In this document: positions 54,930 to 63,456 of the stretch, in pieces | Numbering within the stretch: position 1 is the first letter of the stretch | How the letters are laid out: every line of letters starts with the position of its first letter | Notes under the pieces: model-generated | Databases searched by the model: none | What the model was told of the DNA's origin: nothing | What the model saw: the letters and a program-made list of their open reading frames with translations, nothing else | Assembly: GCA_947475735.1 (NCBI GenBank) | Contig: CANJLQ010000003.1 | Span: 62,001-126,000, forward strand | Source of the DNA: Caulobacteraceae bacterium | Lineage (GTDB): Bacteria > Pseudomonadota > Alphaproteobacteria > Caulobacterales > Caulobacteraceae | Direction of reading: 5' to 3' | DNA length: 64,000 nucleotides | Translations under genes and position numbers: made by a program

Positions 54930-57133
54930 AGGGCGCTCTCCAGCGGTTCGACGTTCGTGATCAGTTCGGGCGTGCCTTCCAGCCGGTTGTCGGTCCAGAC
55001 GAACACCGGATCCCCCACGCGGCGGAAGAAGCGCGGCGGGCCGCTGTCGATAAAGCGGTTGTCCTGGGCCTGCGTGCGCTGGACGCCGTACAGCATCAGC
55101 ACGCCGCCCTCGTCGCCCGCGCGGCCGCTTCGCTCGAAGGTCGATCCCGTCAGGGTCAGGCGGGGGCCGAAGGTGCTCTCGTCGGTGCCGCCCCGGTAAA
55201 GGTCGATGACAGGGCCGGTGACGTCGCTGAAGCGACTGTCGATGACCTCAACGACCTCGGCGTTGTAGGTGCCCAGGTCCGCGGTCTCGGTATGGGCGGC
55301 GATGACAGAGCCCGTCGCCCGCTCGACGCTGACCCGCTCCAGCCGGATGCGGTCGGCCAGGGTCCCCGGCCCGGCGGCGAAGACGCTGAAGCTGCGGTTG
55401 ACGGTCAGGTCGCGGAACGCCGCATCCTCGACGATGAGCTGATAGCCCGCCGCCCCCTGCCCCGCCCGGATCACGGCCGCGCCGGCCACGTCGGGAGCCA
55501 GGTCGCCCGAGACCGTGACATGAGAAAGCCTCAGCGACCCGCCGCGTCCGATCTCGAAGAGGGTTGGGCGGCTAAACTGAATCTCGGCCCCGCCGCCGAC
55601 CGGTCCGGTCACACTGACGGCGCGGTCCAGCATCAGGGTCTGATTGACGACGTAAAGGCCCGGTTCCAGCGCCAGCCGGTCCCCCGGCTGGGCGTCCGCG
55701 ACCGCGCGGACCAATGTGTCCTCGCCCGGCTGGACGGCCCGCACGGTGCCGCTGTCCAGTTCGGGCCTCGGCATGGCCTTGGGATACCAGCTGACGCCGG
55801 TCGCCTCTCTCGCCACGATCGGTGTTTCGCGCCGCGCGCCGACACCATCGGCGCCAACCGGCAGACGCAAGCCTCCGGTCGCCTCGAGGGTGACTGCGCG
55901 CGTCTGGAACCCCGGGAGGGCCGAGGTCGCGCCCGGCGACTGGACGTTTCCGTCGAATGCGATGCCGCTCATGTCGCCCTGCACACGGATGGGATCATGT
56001 TCGTCCGTGTTGACGATCAGGTTGTTGGCGAAGCGGCTGTTGATCGGGGCCGCCGACCGCTCGGCGTCGAAGCCCGCGCCGAACGACATCTCGCGCGCGT
56101 CGATGAGGGTGTTGTTCTCGATCACCGCGCCGTCGACCTGGACATAGCGGTGAAGCGGCGAGTTCGGCACGCCGTACATGATCGTCAGGGCGCTGCCGAA
56201 GTTCGAACCGGCCAGCCCTTCCATGTGGTTGTCACGCACGGTGTTCCGGCGATTGATCATCCGGATGCCACCGGTGTTCACCACGCCATTGCCGATGAAG
56301 ACGTTGCCCTCCACCAGATTGCCGTCGCCGTGGCGTAGAACCATCGCGCCCTGGGATTCGAAGAAGACATTGCCGCGATAGACGTTGCCGCCCGACTTGT
56401 TGGAGACGATCTCGACCTCGCCGTCGGCGTGTTCGAACCAATTGTCGCTGACGGTGGTCAGCGAGTCGGTGTCCGAGGCATGGCTGGTCCCGACCCGGAT
56501 CGTCTCGCCGCCGTTCGATCCCAGCACGGGCCGGCGACCGAAGAAATTATGGTCGATCAGGTGTCGGTTGACCAAGCCCTGATCGGGGTCGCGAACCACG
56601 ACCAGCGTCGCTCCGGCGTTGGTCTTGCCGACCAGCTGATTGTGGTCGAAGCGGTTGTCGTGGCCGTACAGGGCGACCCAGTTGTCCGAGACGGCCCGGT
56701 CAGGCTTGGAAAAGCCGTCGATCACCACGCTGGTGATCCGGCTGTAGTTTGCGCGCTCCGTCAGCGAGCGGCGATAGGACAGCACCTCGCCCGTCGGCGA
56801 CCAGCCGTCGCGGAACACGAGGTTCGACACCACCAGGTGCTCGCCCGCCATCCTCAGGTTGGACCGGCCGGTGATTGATACACCACCGGGGGTCTGGGCC
56901 GTCAGGGTAATGGGTCGGTCGGGCGCGCCTCGGCCGGTGAAGACGATCTCGAAGTCCCGCCATTCGCCGTCGGCCAGGGTCAGGGTGTCGCCGGGTTCCA
57001 GACGGGTCAGCGCCGCCTGAAACTCGGCTTGCGTACGCACAAGCGCGGACTCGGCCCATGCTGGGCCGGCGGCACCGATCATCGCGGTCACGAGGGTGAT
57101 CGCGGCAATCGGCCCTTTGATGGCCAGGCTCAT
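54926..57133 (-). CDS. PL6-type alginate lyase (chondroitinase-B-like)
   Basis: A 735-residue exported protein (signal AAITLVTAMIGAAGPAWAES). The N-terminal parallel beta-helix has PL6 marks: GDTLTLADGEWRDFEIVF, NYSRITSVVIDGF, RFDHNQLVGKTNAG, NGGETIRVGTS and EIVSNKSGGNVYRGNVF (the Lys/Arg active-site region), LRHGDGNLVEGN and NTGGIRMI. A second beta-helix-like domain makes up the C-terminal third, as in two-domain PL6 enzymes. It cuts polymeric alginate in the periplasm or at the surface. It lies 55 bases after the TonB receptor gene and overlaps the PL17 gene. Confidence 0.88.
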   Translation of the reverse strand: MSLAIKGPIAAITLVTAMIGAAGPAWAESALVRTQAEFQAALTRLEPGDTLTLADGEWRDFEIVFTGRGAPDRPITLTAQTPGGVSITGRSNLRMAGEHLVVSNLVFRDGWSPTGEVLSYRRSLTERANYSRITSVVIDGFSKPDRAVSDNWVALYGHDNRFDHNQLVGKTNAGATLVVVRDPDQGLVNRHLIDHNFFGRRPVLGSNGGETIRVGTSHASDTDSLTTVSDNWFEHADGEVEIVSNKSGGNVYRGNVFFESQGAMVLRHGDGNLVEGNVFIGNGVVNTGGIRMINRRNTVRDNHMEGLAGSNFGSALTIMYGVPNSPLHRYVQVDGAVIENNTLIDAREMSFGAGFDAERSAAPINSRFANNLIVNTDEHDPIRVQGDMSGIAFDGNVQSPGATSALPGFQTRAVTLEATGGLRLPVGADGVGARRETPIVAREATGVSWYPKAMPRPELDSGTVRAVQPGEDTLVRAVADAQPGDRLALEPGLYVVNQTLMLDRAVSVTGPVGGGAEIQFSRPTLFEIGRGGSLRLSHVTVSGDLAPDVAGAAVIRAGQGAAGYQLIVEDAAFRDLTVNRSFSVFAAGPGTLADRIRLERVSVERATGSVIAAHTETADLGTYNAEVVEVIDSRFSDVTGPVIDLYRGGTDESTFGPRLTLTGSTFERSGRAGDEGGVLMLYGVQRTQAQDNRFIDSGPPRFFRRVGDPVFVWTDNRLEGTPELITNVEPLESAL

Positions 57134-57188
57134 GACCTGTTCCCAGAGGCTACGCGGGCGCAGGCGGACAACGAAACGGACATCGAGA

Positions 57189-60100
57189 TCAGAACCGGAT
57201 GCTCAGGCCCGCGGTCACCCGACGATCCGTCAGGCCATTGTAGCAGAGCAGGGCGTCGTCATTGATGCAGAACTCGTTGGCGTTTTCCCGCGTCAGGTTG
57301 ATCGCCTCGATGCCGACGCTGGCCCAGGGCGTGATGTCGTAGTTGACGCTGGCGTTCAGCTGTCCCCGGTCGTCGCTGACTCGCGGCACATCGAAGGCCG
57401 AGGTGAAGGCTTCGGTGTTCAGGAAGTCCGAGCGCCAAGTGTAGCGCATCCGCGCGCTCAGCCCGCCCGCCTCGTAGTAGAGCGTGGCGTTGTAGGAATA
57501 CTTCGACAGGTTCTCGAGCTCGATGAGGTCCTGCGGCAGCGGGTTGAAGCCCAGATCGCGCGTGGTGTTCCGGGTCAGGCCGATGGTCCGGTAGTTCTCA
57601 ACGTCGCCGCCGGTCTCCTGGTAAGTGAAGTTGCCGATGAAGCCGAAGCCCGACAACCACCCCAGCCGGTCTTCCCACTGAGACAGGTCGTACTGGAAAG
57701 CCGTCTCGACGCCGGTCTGTGTCGTCTCGCCCTCGACGTTGAAAGTCGAGGTCAGAGGCACGCAGATGCCGACCTCGCCGCGCGCCGGGTTGTTCTGGTT
57801 GATGATGGCGATCGGGTTGTAGACGCCGCCGCCCGGGCAGGCCTGATCGCGGCTGCGGTTCGGGACACCGCCCACGGCGTTGTCGGGCGGGCTTTCGGTC
57901 ACGGTGGCGAACAGATTGTCGCGAACCTTGTGGAACACACCGATGCTGACCAGGCTGGACGGAGCGAAATAGTATTCCGCCGACAGGTCGAACGACAGCA
58001 CGGCCTCGGGCTGCAGATCGGGATTCCCCCTGACCACGGCCGTATTCTCACTGGTCGCGAACGTCACCGAGGAGGACAGGTTGTTGAAGTCCGGGCGGCG
58101 AATGTCGCGTGCGATGCCGCCCCGGATGATGACGTCATCGGCCGGCTCGATCACCAGGTTGAAGCGCGGCAGCCAGAACTCGTAGGACGCCTCGTTCTCT
58201 GCGCGCGTCGTCGTGCCGCCGGTCGCGACCGTATTGCCGACCGAGTTCAGATCGGTCGTCACGTAGCGGACGCCCAGATTGCCCCGAACCGGCATGCCCA
58301 GAGCCTCGGTGTCGAAGTTCGCCTGCAGATAGGCGGCGGTACTTTTCTCGGTGATCTCGAAGAAGGCGCTGGCCTGGGACGTCGGCACGCCGATCTGGGC
58401 GATGTTCGATCCATTGGCGGCGTTGCTGGCCACGATCGCGGCGTTCAGGGCCGCCAGGGTCCCGGCCGGATCACGGAAGGCGCGGGCCCCGTCGATGATC
58501 AGGAAGTCGGGGAAATACAGCCGACGATCGTCCGCCGCGTTGAAGTTGTCGGGACCGGGGATCAGCAGATCACCGAACCGGTCGCCGCTCGGGCGGAAGA
58601 AGGACGAGGTCACATTGGTGAAGCCCGTCGTACCGGTGACGTTGTCATTCAGCACGCTCGTCTCGTTCCAGCGGAGACCGAAATCGATCGAGTCGAAGAA
58701 GGGTAGGATGCCGAAGGTGTCGTAGGACGCGTCGGCGCGGAACGCCTTCTCCTCGTTCTCGCGCAGGCTTCGCGATTGGGCGACCTGCTGCAGCCGGTAG
58801 TTCGCGGGGTCGCGCAGCATGGCGGCCGTCGGCGTGTTCGCCAGGCCCTGGGCGATGCCGAACTGCAGGGTGCCGCCGCGCAGATCGAACTCGATCGGAA
58901 CACCGTTGGCCAGGCTGGTGCCCTGAATCGGGCGCGGCGCGTTGGGGTTCACGAACTCCAGCGTCGTGTTGAAGCTCGGCAGTAGTGAGTCCGAGGTCGA
59001 GATCGAGGCTTCAGCCCGGAGCGACAGCCGCTGACCATCCCATTCGCCGCCGAGGGCGAAGACGCGGCTTTCGGTCACGCGAGAGCCCGTGTCGCTGGTC
59101 GTGCGAAGGTAGGGTGCGAGGTTCCCGTTCAGACGCGGCTGAATGATGCCGGCGACGGCGGCCTGGACCGAGCCCAGGTCGATGTCGCCGTTCGGGCCGT
59201 TGGCCGTGCCCAGGTTGACGGTCTCGAAGGCGGTGTTGTCGGTGCGATCGACCACGCCGTTGTCCGACACGGTCGAGATCTGCACCGTCGAGCTCTGCTC
59301 GGCCCGCTCCTGATCGTTCAGGACGGCGTCGAAATAGAACCGCAGATTGTCGGTCGGCTTCCACTCCGCCGACCCGGCGAAATTCTGAGTCTCGTATTCG
59401 AAGTTGTCGTAGTCCTGGTTGAAGAACTGAATGCGCAGGAAGGGGAACGCCTCGGCGCTGGCCCGGCCCGAGGTCGGGGTCACCACGGCGTCGCGGTCGA
59501 CGCGTGGACGGAAGGCCGCCACGTCCTGCTCGGCATAGCTGAAGCTGCCGACCAGGCCGATCTCGCCGATACCGGTCTCCCAGCGCTTGCCGATGGTGCC
59601 GGAGTATCGCGGCGTCGCCGTGTCGGACAGGTCGCTGTATTCCGACTGCGCCCGGAAGGCGAACAGGGGCTCGGACAGTTCCAGCGGACGGATGGTCCTC
59701 AGATTGATGGTGCCGCCGACCGAACCTTCGATGGTGGCGGCCTCCGACACCTTGGTCACTTCGACCGAACTGATCATCGATGCGGCCAGATCGTCGAAGC
59801 TGATGCCCGATCGACCCGAGCCCGAGCCGACCGTCGATACGCCGTTTATCTCGACGCGGTTGGCGTCCGTGCCCCGGATCTGCACGCCTCGGCCGACGCC
59901 GGCCTCGCGCGTGATCTGGATGCCGGTGATATTCTCCAGCACCTCTGCCAGGTTCTGATCGGGCAGTTTTCCGATGTCCTCGGCCTCGATGACCTCGACC
60001 AGATTGTCGGCGTTGCGCTTCTGAACCAGGGCGCTCTGTAGCGAGGCGCGAATGCCGGTTACGACGATTTCATCGACCTGATCCGCCTCGCCCACCGCGG

Positions 60101-60230
60101 GGTCCTGGCCCGGCGTCGCCGTTTGAGCCAAAGCAGGCCCGGCGATGAAGATCGCGGTGCTGGCCAGCAAAGCCGACATCCGAACTCTGTGAGAATCTGC
60201 GCGCGCACCTGCGCGCCCCGTCTGCGTCAT
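57189..60230 (-). CDS. TonB-dependent receptor for alginate oligomers
   Basis: 1013 residues from ATG 60230, which follows GGGAGGCG. It has a signal peptide (LLASTAIFIAGPALAQTA), a TonB-box-like VDEIVVTGIRASL, and a plug domain (VEVIEAEDIGKLPDQNLAEV; GIQITREAGVGRGVQIRG; EVTKVSEAATIEGSVGGTIN). A large 22-strand-type barrel ends in the aromatic terminus GLSIRF. The plug motifs are those of the oligosaccharide-type TonB receptors of Caulobacterales. As first gene of the lyase operon it should bring alginate fragments through the outer membrane. No SusD partner is present, as expected in Proteobacteria. Confidence 0.88.
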   Translation of the reverse strand: MTQTGRAGARADSHRVRMSALLASTAIFIAGPALAQTATPGQDPAVGEADQVDEIVVTGIRASLQSALVQKRNADNLVEVIEAEDIGKLPDQNLAEVLENITGIQITREAGVGRGVQIRGTDANRVEINGVSTVGSGSGRSGISFDDLAASMISSVEVTKVSEAATIEGSVGGTINLRTIRPLELSEPLFAFRAQSEYSDLSDTATPRYSGTIGKRWETGIGEIGLVGSFSYAEQDVAAFRPRVDRDAVVTPTSGRASAEAFPFLRIQFFNQDYDNFEYETQNFAGSAEWKPTDNLRFYFDAVLNDQERAEQSSTVQISTVSDNGVVDRTDNTAFETVNLGTANGPNGDIDLGSVQAAVAGIIQPRLNGNLAPYLRTTSDTGSRVTESRVFALGGEWDGQRLSLRAEASISTSDSLLPSFNTTLEFVNPNAPRPIQGTSLANGVPIEFDLRGGTLQFGIAQGLANTPTAAMLRDPANYRLQQVAQSRSLRENEEKAFRADASYDTFGILPFFDSIDFGLRWNETSVLNDNVTGTTGFTNVTSSFFRPSGDRFGDLLIPGPDNFNAADDRRLYFPDFLIIDGARAFRDPAGTLAALNAAIVASNAANGSNIAQIGVPTSQASAFFEITEKSTAAYLQANFDTEALGMPVRGNLGVRYVTTDLNSVGNTVATGGTTTRAENEASYEFWLPRFNLVIEPADDVIIRGGIARDIRRPDFNNLSSSVTFATSENTAVVRGNPDLQPEAVLSFDLSAEYYFAPSSLVSIGVFHKVRDNLFATVTESPPDNAVGGVPNRSRDQACPGGGVYNPIAIINQNNPARGEVGICVPLTSTFNVEGETTQTGVETAFQYDLSQWEDRLGWLSGFGFIGNFTYQETGGDVENYRTIGLTRNTTRDLGFNPLPQDLIELENLSKYSYNATLYYEAGGLSARMRYTWRSDFLNTEAFTSAFDVPRVSDDRGQLNASVNYDITPWASVGIEAINLTRENANEFCINDDALLCYNGLTDRRVTAGLSIRF

Positions 60231-60331
60231 CGTCGCCTCCCATGTCGCTTTTCTTGTTGAGGGAAAGCTGATTTGGCCTGGCGGATATGTCAACCGATTT
60301 TCGCCGAATACTGGCGAGATAGTTCAGACCA

Positions 60332-60345
60332 ATTGGTTGACCAAT
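60332..60345. promoter_or_regulatory. FadR/GntR-type operator in the alginate regulatory gap
   Basis: ATTGGT-TG-ACCAAT is a perfect palindrome, preceded directly by an overlapping ACCAATTGGT. The TGGT-N-ACCA core is typical for FadR-subfamily GntR regulators. It lies about 100 bases upstream of the TonB receptor start and 235 bases upstream of the divergent regulator gene. A TTGACA (minus strand, 60293-60288) nearby could be the receptor promoter's -35, and another TTGACA (plus, 60461-60466) could serve the regulator. Confidence 0.65.
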
Positions 60346-60579
60346 CTGTAGGGCGGTTCACATCGTGGTTTTCGTGGCCGAGGCAAGGCGCCGCAGGCCG
60401 CAATCGGAGTGTGACGGATTTCAAAACCGCCTCAGTCCGACCCAAGGCCCTGGACACTGGTTGACATAGCGGTTCGCCAATATCACCGTGAATGACCGTA
60501 CGGCGTCGCCGTTTACGCGCGCGGATCGACGATCCAGTGCGATCCGGCGGCCGCAGGGCCGCCGTGATGACAGTGATTC

Positions 60580-61335
60580 ATGGGGACAGACGATCCGATG
60601 GCTGAACAGCGTCTATACCAATCGGTCGCGAACCAGATCCGGGCTATGATCGAGTCCGGAGAGTTCCCCGTGGGCTCCCGCCTTCCTGGCGAACGCGATC
60701 TCGCAGAACGCCTCGGCGTCAGCCGGGTGACGATCCGAGAGGCAGAAATCGCCCTAGAGGCTCAGGGCTGGATCAGCATCCGGACCGGCTCAGGCGTTTA
60801 TGTGCAGCATCGCGAAGACGGTTACGCTCTGCCTCAGGTCACGGCCTTCGATCTGACGGCGGCGCGCGCCATCATCGAGGCGGAGGCTGCAGCCCTGGCG
60901 GCATCGCACATCACCGACGCCGACCTTCTAGAACTCGAAGATCTCATCGTCACTATGTCGGGCGCAGGGGGGGCGGACGAGAGCGCCGCCATGGCCGACC
61001 AGCAGTTTCACCTGGCGATCGCCCGGATCGGCGGCAACCCGGTGCTGGAACATTGCGTCTCGCTGATCTGGCGCATCCGGAACGAACAGTCCGAGGTTCG
61101 TCAGGTTTACGGACGGGTCTGCCACAACGACAGCGAGGCCCGGACCAACGAGCATGCGGAAATCCTGGCCGCGTTGCGCCGCCGCGACCCGCAGGCCTCT
61201 CGAGCCGCCATGCGGGAGCATTTTCATCGCCTGTTCGAGGCGATGCTCGAAGCGAACGAGTCAGCGGCGATGGCGGAACTTCGCCAAAAGACCGCAAATG
61301 ACCGTATGCGGTTTCTAGCCACAACGAGAACCTAG
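60580..61335 (+). CDS. FadR-subfamily GntR regulator of the alginate operon
   Basis: A 251-residue protein. An N-terminal winged helix (LYQSVANQIRAMIESGEFPV; GSRLPGERDLAERLGVSRVT) is followed by an all-helical FCD domain with the metal/ligand residues in FDLTAARAIIEAEAAALAA, QFHLAIARIGGNP and EHAEILAALRRRD (Asp and His positions). It is divergent from the alginate operon with a matching palindrome between. It most likely represses the operon until a uronate such as KDG or DEH binds. The role is inferred from family and position. ATG 60598 is an alternative start. Confidence 0.85.
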   Translation: MGTDDPMAEQRLYQSVANQIRAMIESGEFPVGSRLPGERDLAERLGVSRVTIREAEIALEAQGWISIRTGSGVYVQHREDGYALPQVTAFDLTAARAIIEAEAAALAASHITDADLLELEDLIVTMSGAGGADESAAMADQQFHLAIARIGGNPVLEHCVSLIWRIRNEQSEVRQVYGRVCHNDSEARTNEHAEILAALRRRDPQASRAAMREHFHRLFEAMLEANESAAMAELRQKTANDRMRFLATTRT

Positions 61336-61513
61336 GATGACAGCGGGAGCTGTGGCTCGGTCTTTCTGGCGGACGCCGATGGGGAAAGAGCGGCATTCCC
61401 GGAGGCCGACATCCTCCACAATCGAGATGAGCCGGGATCGGACGTTGCCGCCCTTCCCGATCGGCCCGCTCTTCGCCTAAGCGCCATTCCGCGAAGCAGT
61501 ACCGCGAGTTCGA

Positions 61514-61645
61514 ATGCTGCGGGCTGCCGACTACGGCTATCTGGAGGACTATATCCTGGTGCGCGATCTGCGGGTCCATCGCATCCGGAAAGGCACCGAC
61601 AAGATCATGCGGGTCATAACGGCGCGGGAGATGATGCGGCAGTAG
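61514..61645 (+). pseudogene. C-terminal remnant of an acyl-CoA dehydrogenase
   Basis: An open frame of 43 codons encodes YGYLEDYILVRDLRVHRI followed by RKGTDKIMRVITAREMM. This is the end of acyl-CoA dehydrogenases (normally ...GYGYLxDY...R.ARVxxIxEGTxEIMRxxIAR...). Nothing recognisable precedes it, so most of the gene has been lost. It points toward, and overlaps by 32 bases, the 3' end of the convergent acyl-CoA synthetase gene. This suggests that a fatty-acid catabolic gene was cut off when the alginate locus or the regulator was inserted. Confidence 0.7.
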
Positions 61646-63383
61646 CCCGCAAGGCGTCCTTCAGGATTTTCCCGTTCGGATTTCGCGGCAGCGGTTCCGC
61701 CAGGATCAGGATCCGAACCGGGCATTTGTAGGCGGCGAGACGACCTTGCGCGAACTTCGCCAGCTGTATCTCGGATACGGCGCTTCCGGGTTTCAGGGCG
61801 ACGGCGGCTGCGGGTTCCTCGCCGAGCGTAGGATGGGGCAGACCGAACGCCGCAGCGTCCATGACCGCCGGGTGTTCGTAGAGGACGTTTTCGATTTCAC
61901 TGCAGAAGATGTTCTCCCCGCCCCGGATCAGCATGTCCTTCAGCCGATCGACGATATAGCAGAAGCCTTCCTCGTCGATCCGCGCGAGGTCCCCGGTGCG
62001 CACCCAGCCGTCGACGAAGGTCCGCGCCGTGGCCTCGGGGTTGTTCCAGTAGCCCCGAGCGGTCATGGGCCCTGAGACCCAGAGTTCGCCGACTTCCCCG
62101 ATCGGCAGATCGGTCTCTCCGTCGACCGGATCGACGATGCGGATTCGTCCCACGGCGGGCGACGGTCCGCAGCTTGTCGGGCGGGCCTCATAGTCCTCGT
62201 CGTGGTGGCTGGTGAAGGTGCCGGAGGTCTCGGACATGCCCCAGCCCTGGCCCGCGCGCGTCTGGGGAAAGACCTCGCGGATCCGGCGAACGAGCTCCGG
62301 CGCGGACGGTGCCCCACCCCACCCCAGGGCGACAAGCGAAGACAGGTCGTAATCGCCCCGCGCCGGGTGTTCGAGCAACTGCCAGGCGATGGTTGGCACG
62401 CCGCCGGCCGACGCCAGACGCTCGCGCTCGATCAGGGCGAACGCCTGGACCGGATCCCATTTGCGCATCATCGCCAGCTTGGAGCCGCCGAACATCGCCA
62501 GATTCAGGATCGCGACACAGCCGGTGACATGGAAGAAGGGCACCGAGATCAGGCCCGAATACTGGGGCGCGGCCAGGCCTGTCGGCGGTGGCGTTTCTCC
62601 CCGACGAAAGAACGCCCGCTGCTGGGTGGCCAGGGCGGTGATAATGTTGCTGTTGACGGCGCGGTGGGTGGACAGGACGCCTTTGGGTCGGCCGGTGGTG
62701 CCGGATGTGTAGAACAGCGTCGCGTCATCGTCGGGCGCAATGTCTGGCAGGACACCTGCGCGATCCGGAAGTTCGCCCCACGACGCGGAGCGCCCGATTA
62801 ACGCCTCAATGTCGATGGCGTCGGCGTGTTTCAGGGGCTCAACGGGGCGAGCCACGAAGGCGCGGGTCACGCCCGGCAAGGCGAGCAGGTCGGACCCGTG
62901 TCGGTCATGGCGCTCTCCATCGAGCACAATCACCTTGCTACCGCTGTCGCGAACGGCGAAGGCGAGTTCCGGGCCGGTCCACCAGGCGTTCAGCGGCGTC
63001 ACCACGGCGCCGAGCGACGCCGCCGCATAGAAGGCGACCGGCCATTCCGGCAGGTTTCGCATGACGATAGCCACGCGGTCGCCCTTGACCACGCCCGCGT
63101 TCCTCAGGGCCTCTGCGAAATGCGAGGCGGCACGCCAGTGAGCCTCGAAGGTGATGCGCTCGTCGTCGTGGACAAAGGCGATCCGGTCGCCATAGGCCCT
63201 GGAATGGGCGAGGACGGCCGCGAGCGACACAGGGGCGTTCTTCCAGACCTGGACCGACCGACCGCCGATCACCGCATCGGTGATCTCGCAGGGCATTCCC
63301 GGGGCAGTGACCCGAGCCGTCGCTTCTGTCAGGCTCATCACCGGCCAGAGCGGGCTTCCCGTGGGCGAAACAGCATCAGACAC
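61614..63383 (-). CDS. Class I adenylate-forming acyl-CoA synthetase
   Basis: A 589-residue AMP-dependent ligase. The P-loop-like motif is LFYTSGTTGRPKGVL, the A5-type motif GWGMSETSGTF, and the later motifs are GWVRTGDLARIDEEGF, DRLKDMLIRGGENI and the catalytic lysine in RNPNGKILKD. It converts a carboxylic acid (probably medium or long chain) to its CoA ester with ATP. The exact substrate cannot be read. It is convergent with the acyl-CoA dehydrogenase remnant and divergent from the serine hydrolase gene, with 73 bases between the starts. Confidence 0.88.
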   Translation of the reverse strand: MSDAVSPTGSPLWPVMSLTEATARVTAPGMPCEITDAVIGGRSVQVWKNAPVSLAAVLAHSRAYGDRIAFVHDDERITFEAHWRAASHFAEALRNAGVVKGDRVAIVMRNLPEWPVAFYAAASLGAVVTPLNAWWTGPELAFAVRDSGSKVIVLDGERHDRHGSDLLALPGVTRAFVARPVEPLKHADAIDIEALIGRSASWGELPDRAGVLPDIAPDDDATLFYTSGTTGRPKGVLSTHRAVNSNIITALATQQRAFFRRGETPPPTGLAAPQYSGLISVPFFHVTGCVAILNLAMFGGSKLAMMRKWDPVQAFALIERERLASAGGVPTIAWQLLEHPARGDYDLSSLVALGWGGAPSAPELVRRIREVFPQTRAGQGWGMSETSGTFTSHHDEDYEARPTSCGPSPAVGRIRIVDPVDGETDLPIGEVGELWVSGPMTARGYWNNPEATARTFVDGWVRTGDLARIDEEGFCYIVDRLKDMLIRGGENIFCSEIENVLYEHPAVMDAAAFGLPHPTLGEEPAAAVALKPGSAVSEIQLAKFAQGRLAAYKCPVRILILAEPLPRNPNGKILKDALRATAASSPAPL

Positions 63384-63456
63384 GAGACAACTCCGGAGAT
63401 CGACGACGCCATAGAGCTATGTCAATAATCGACATTTCCTGTTGAGGTCGAGAGCC

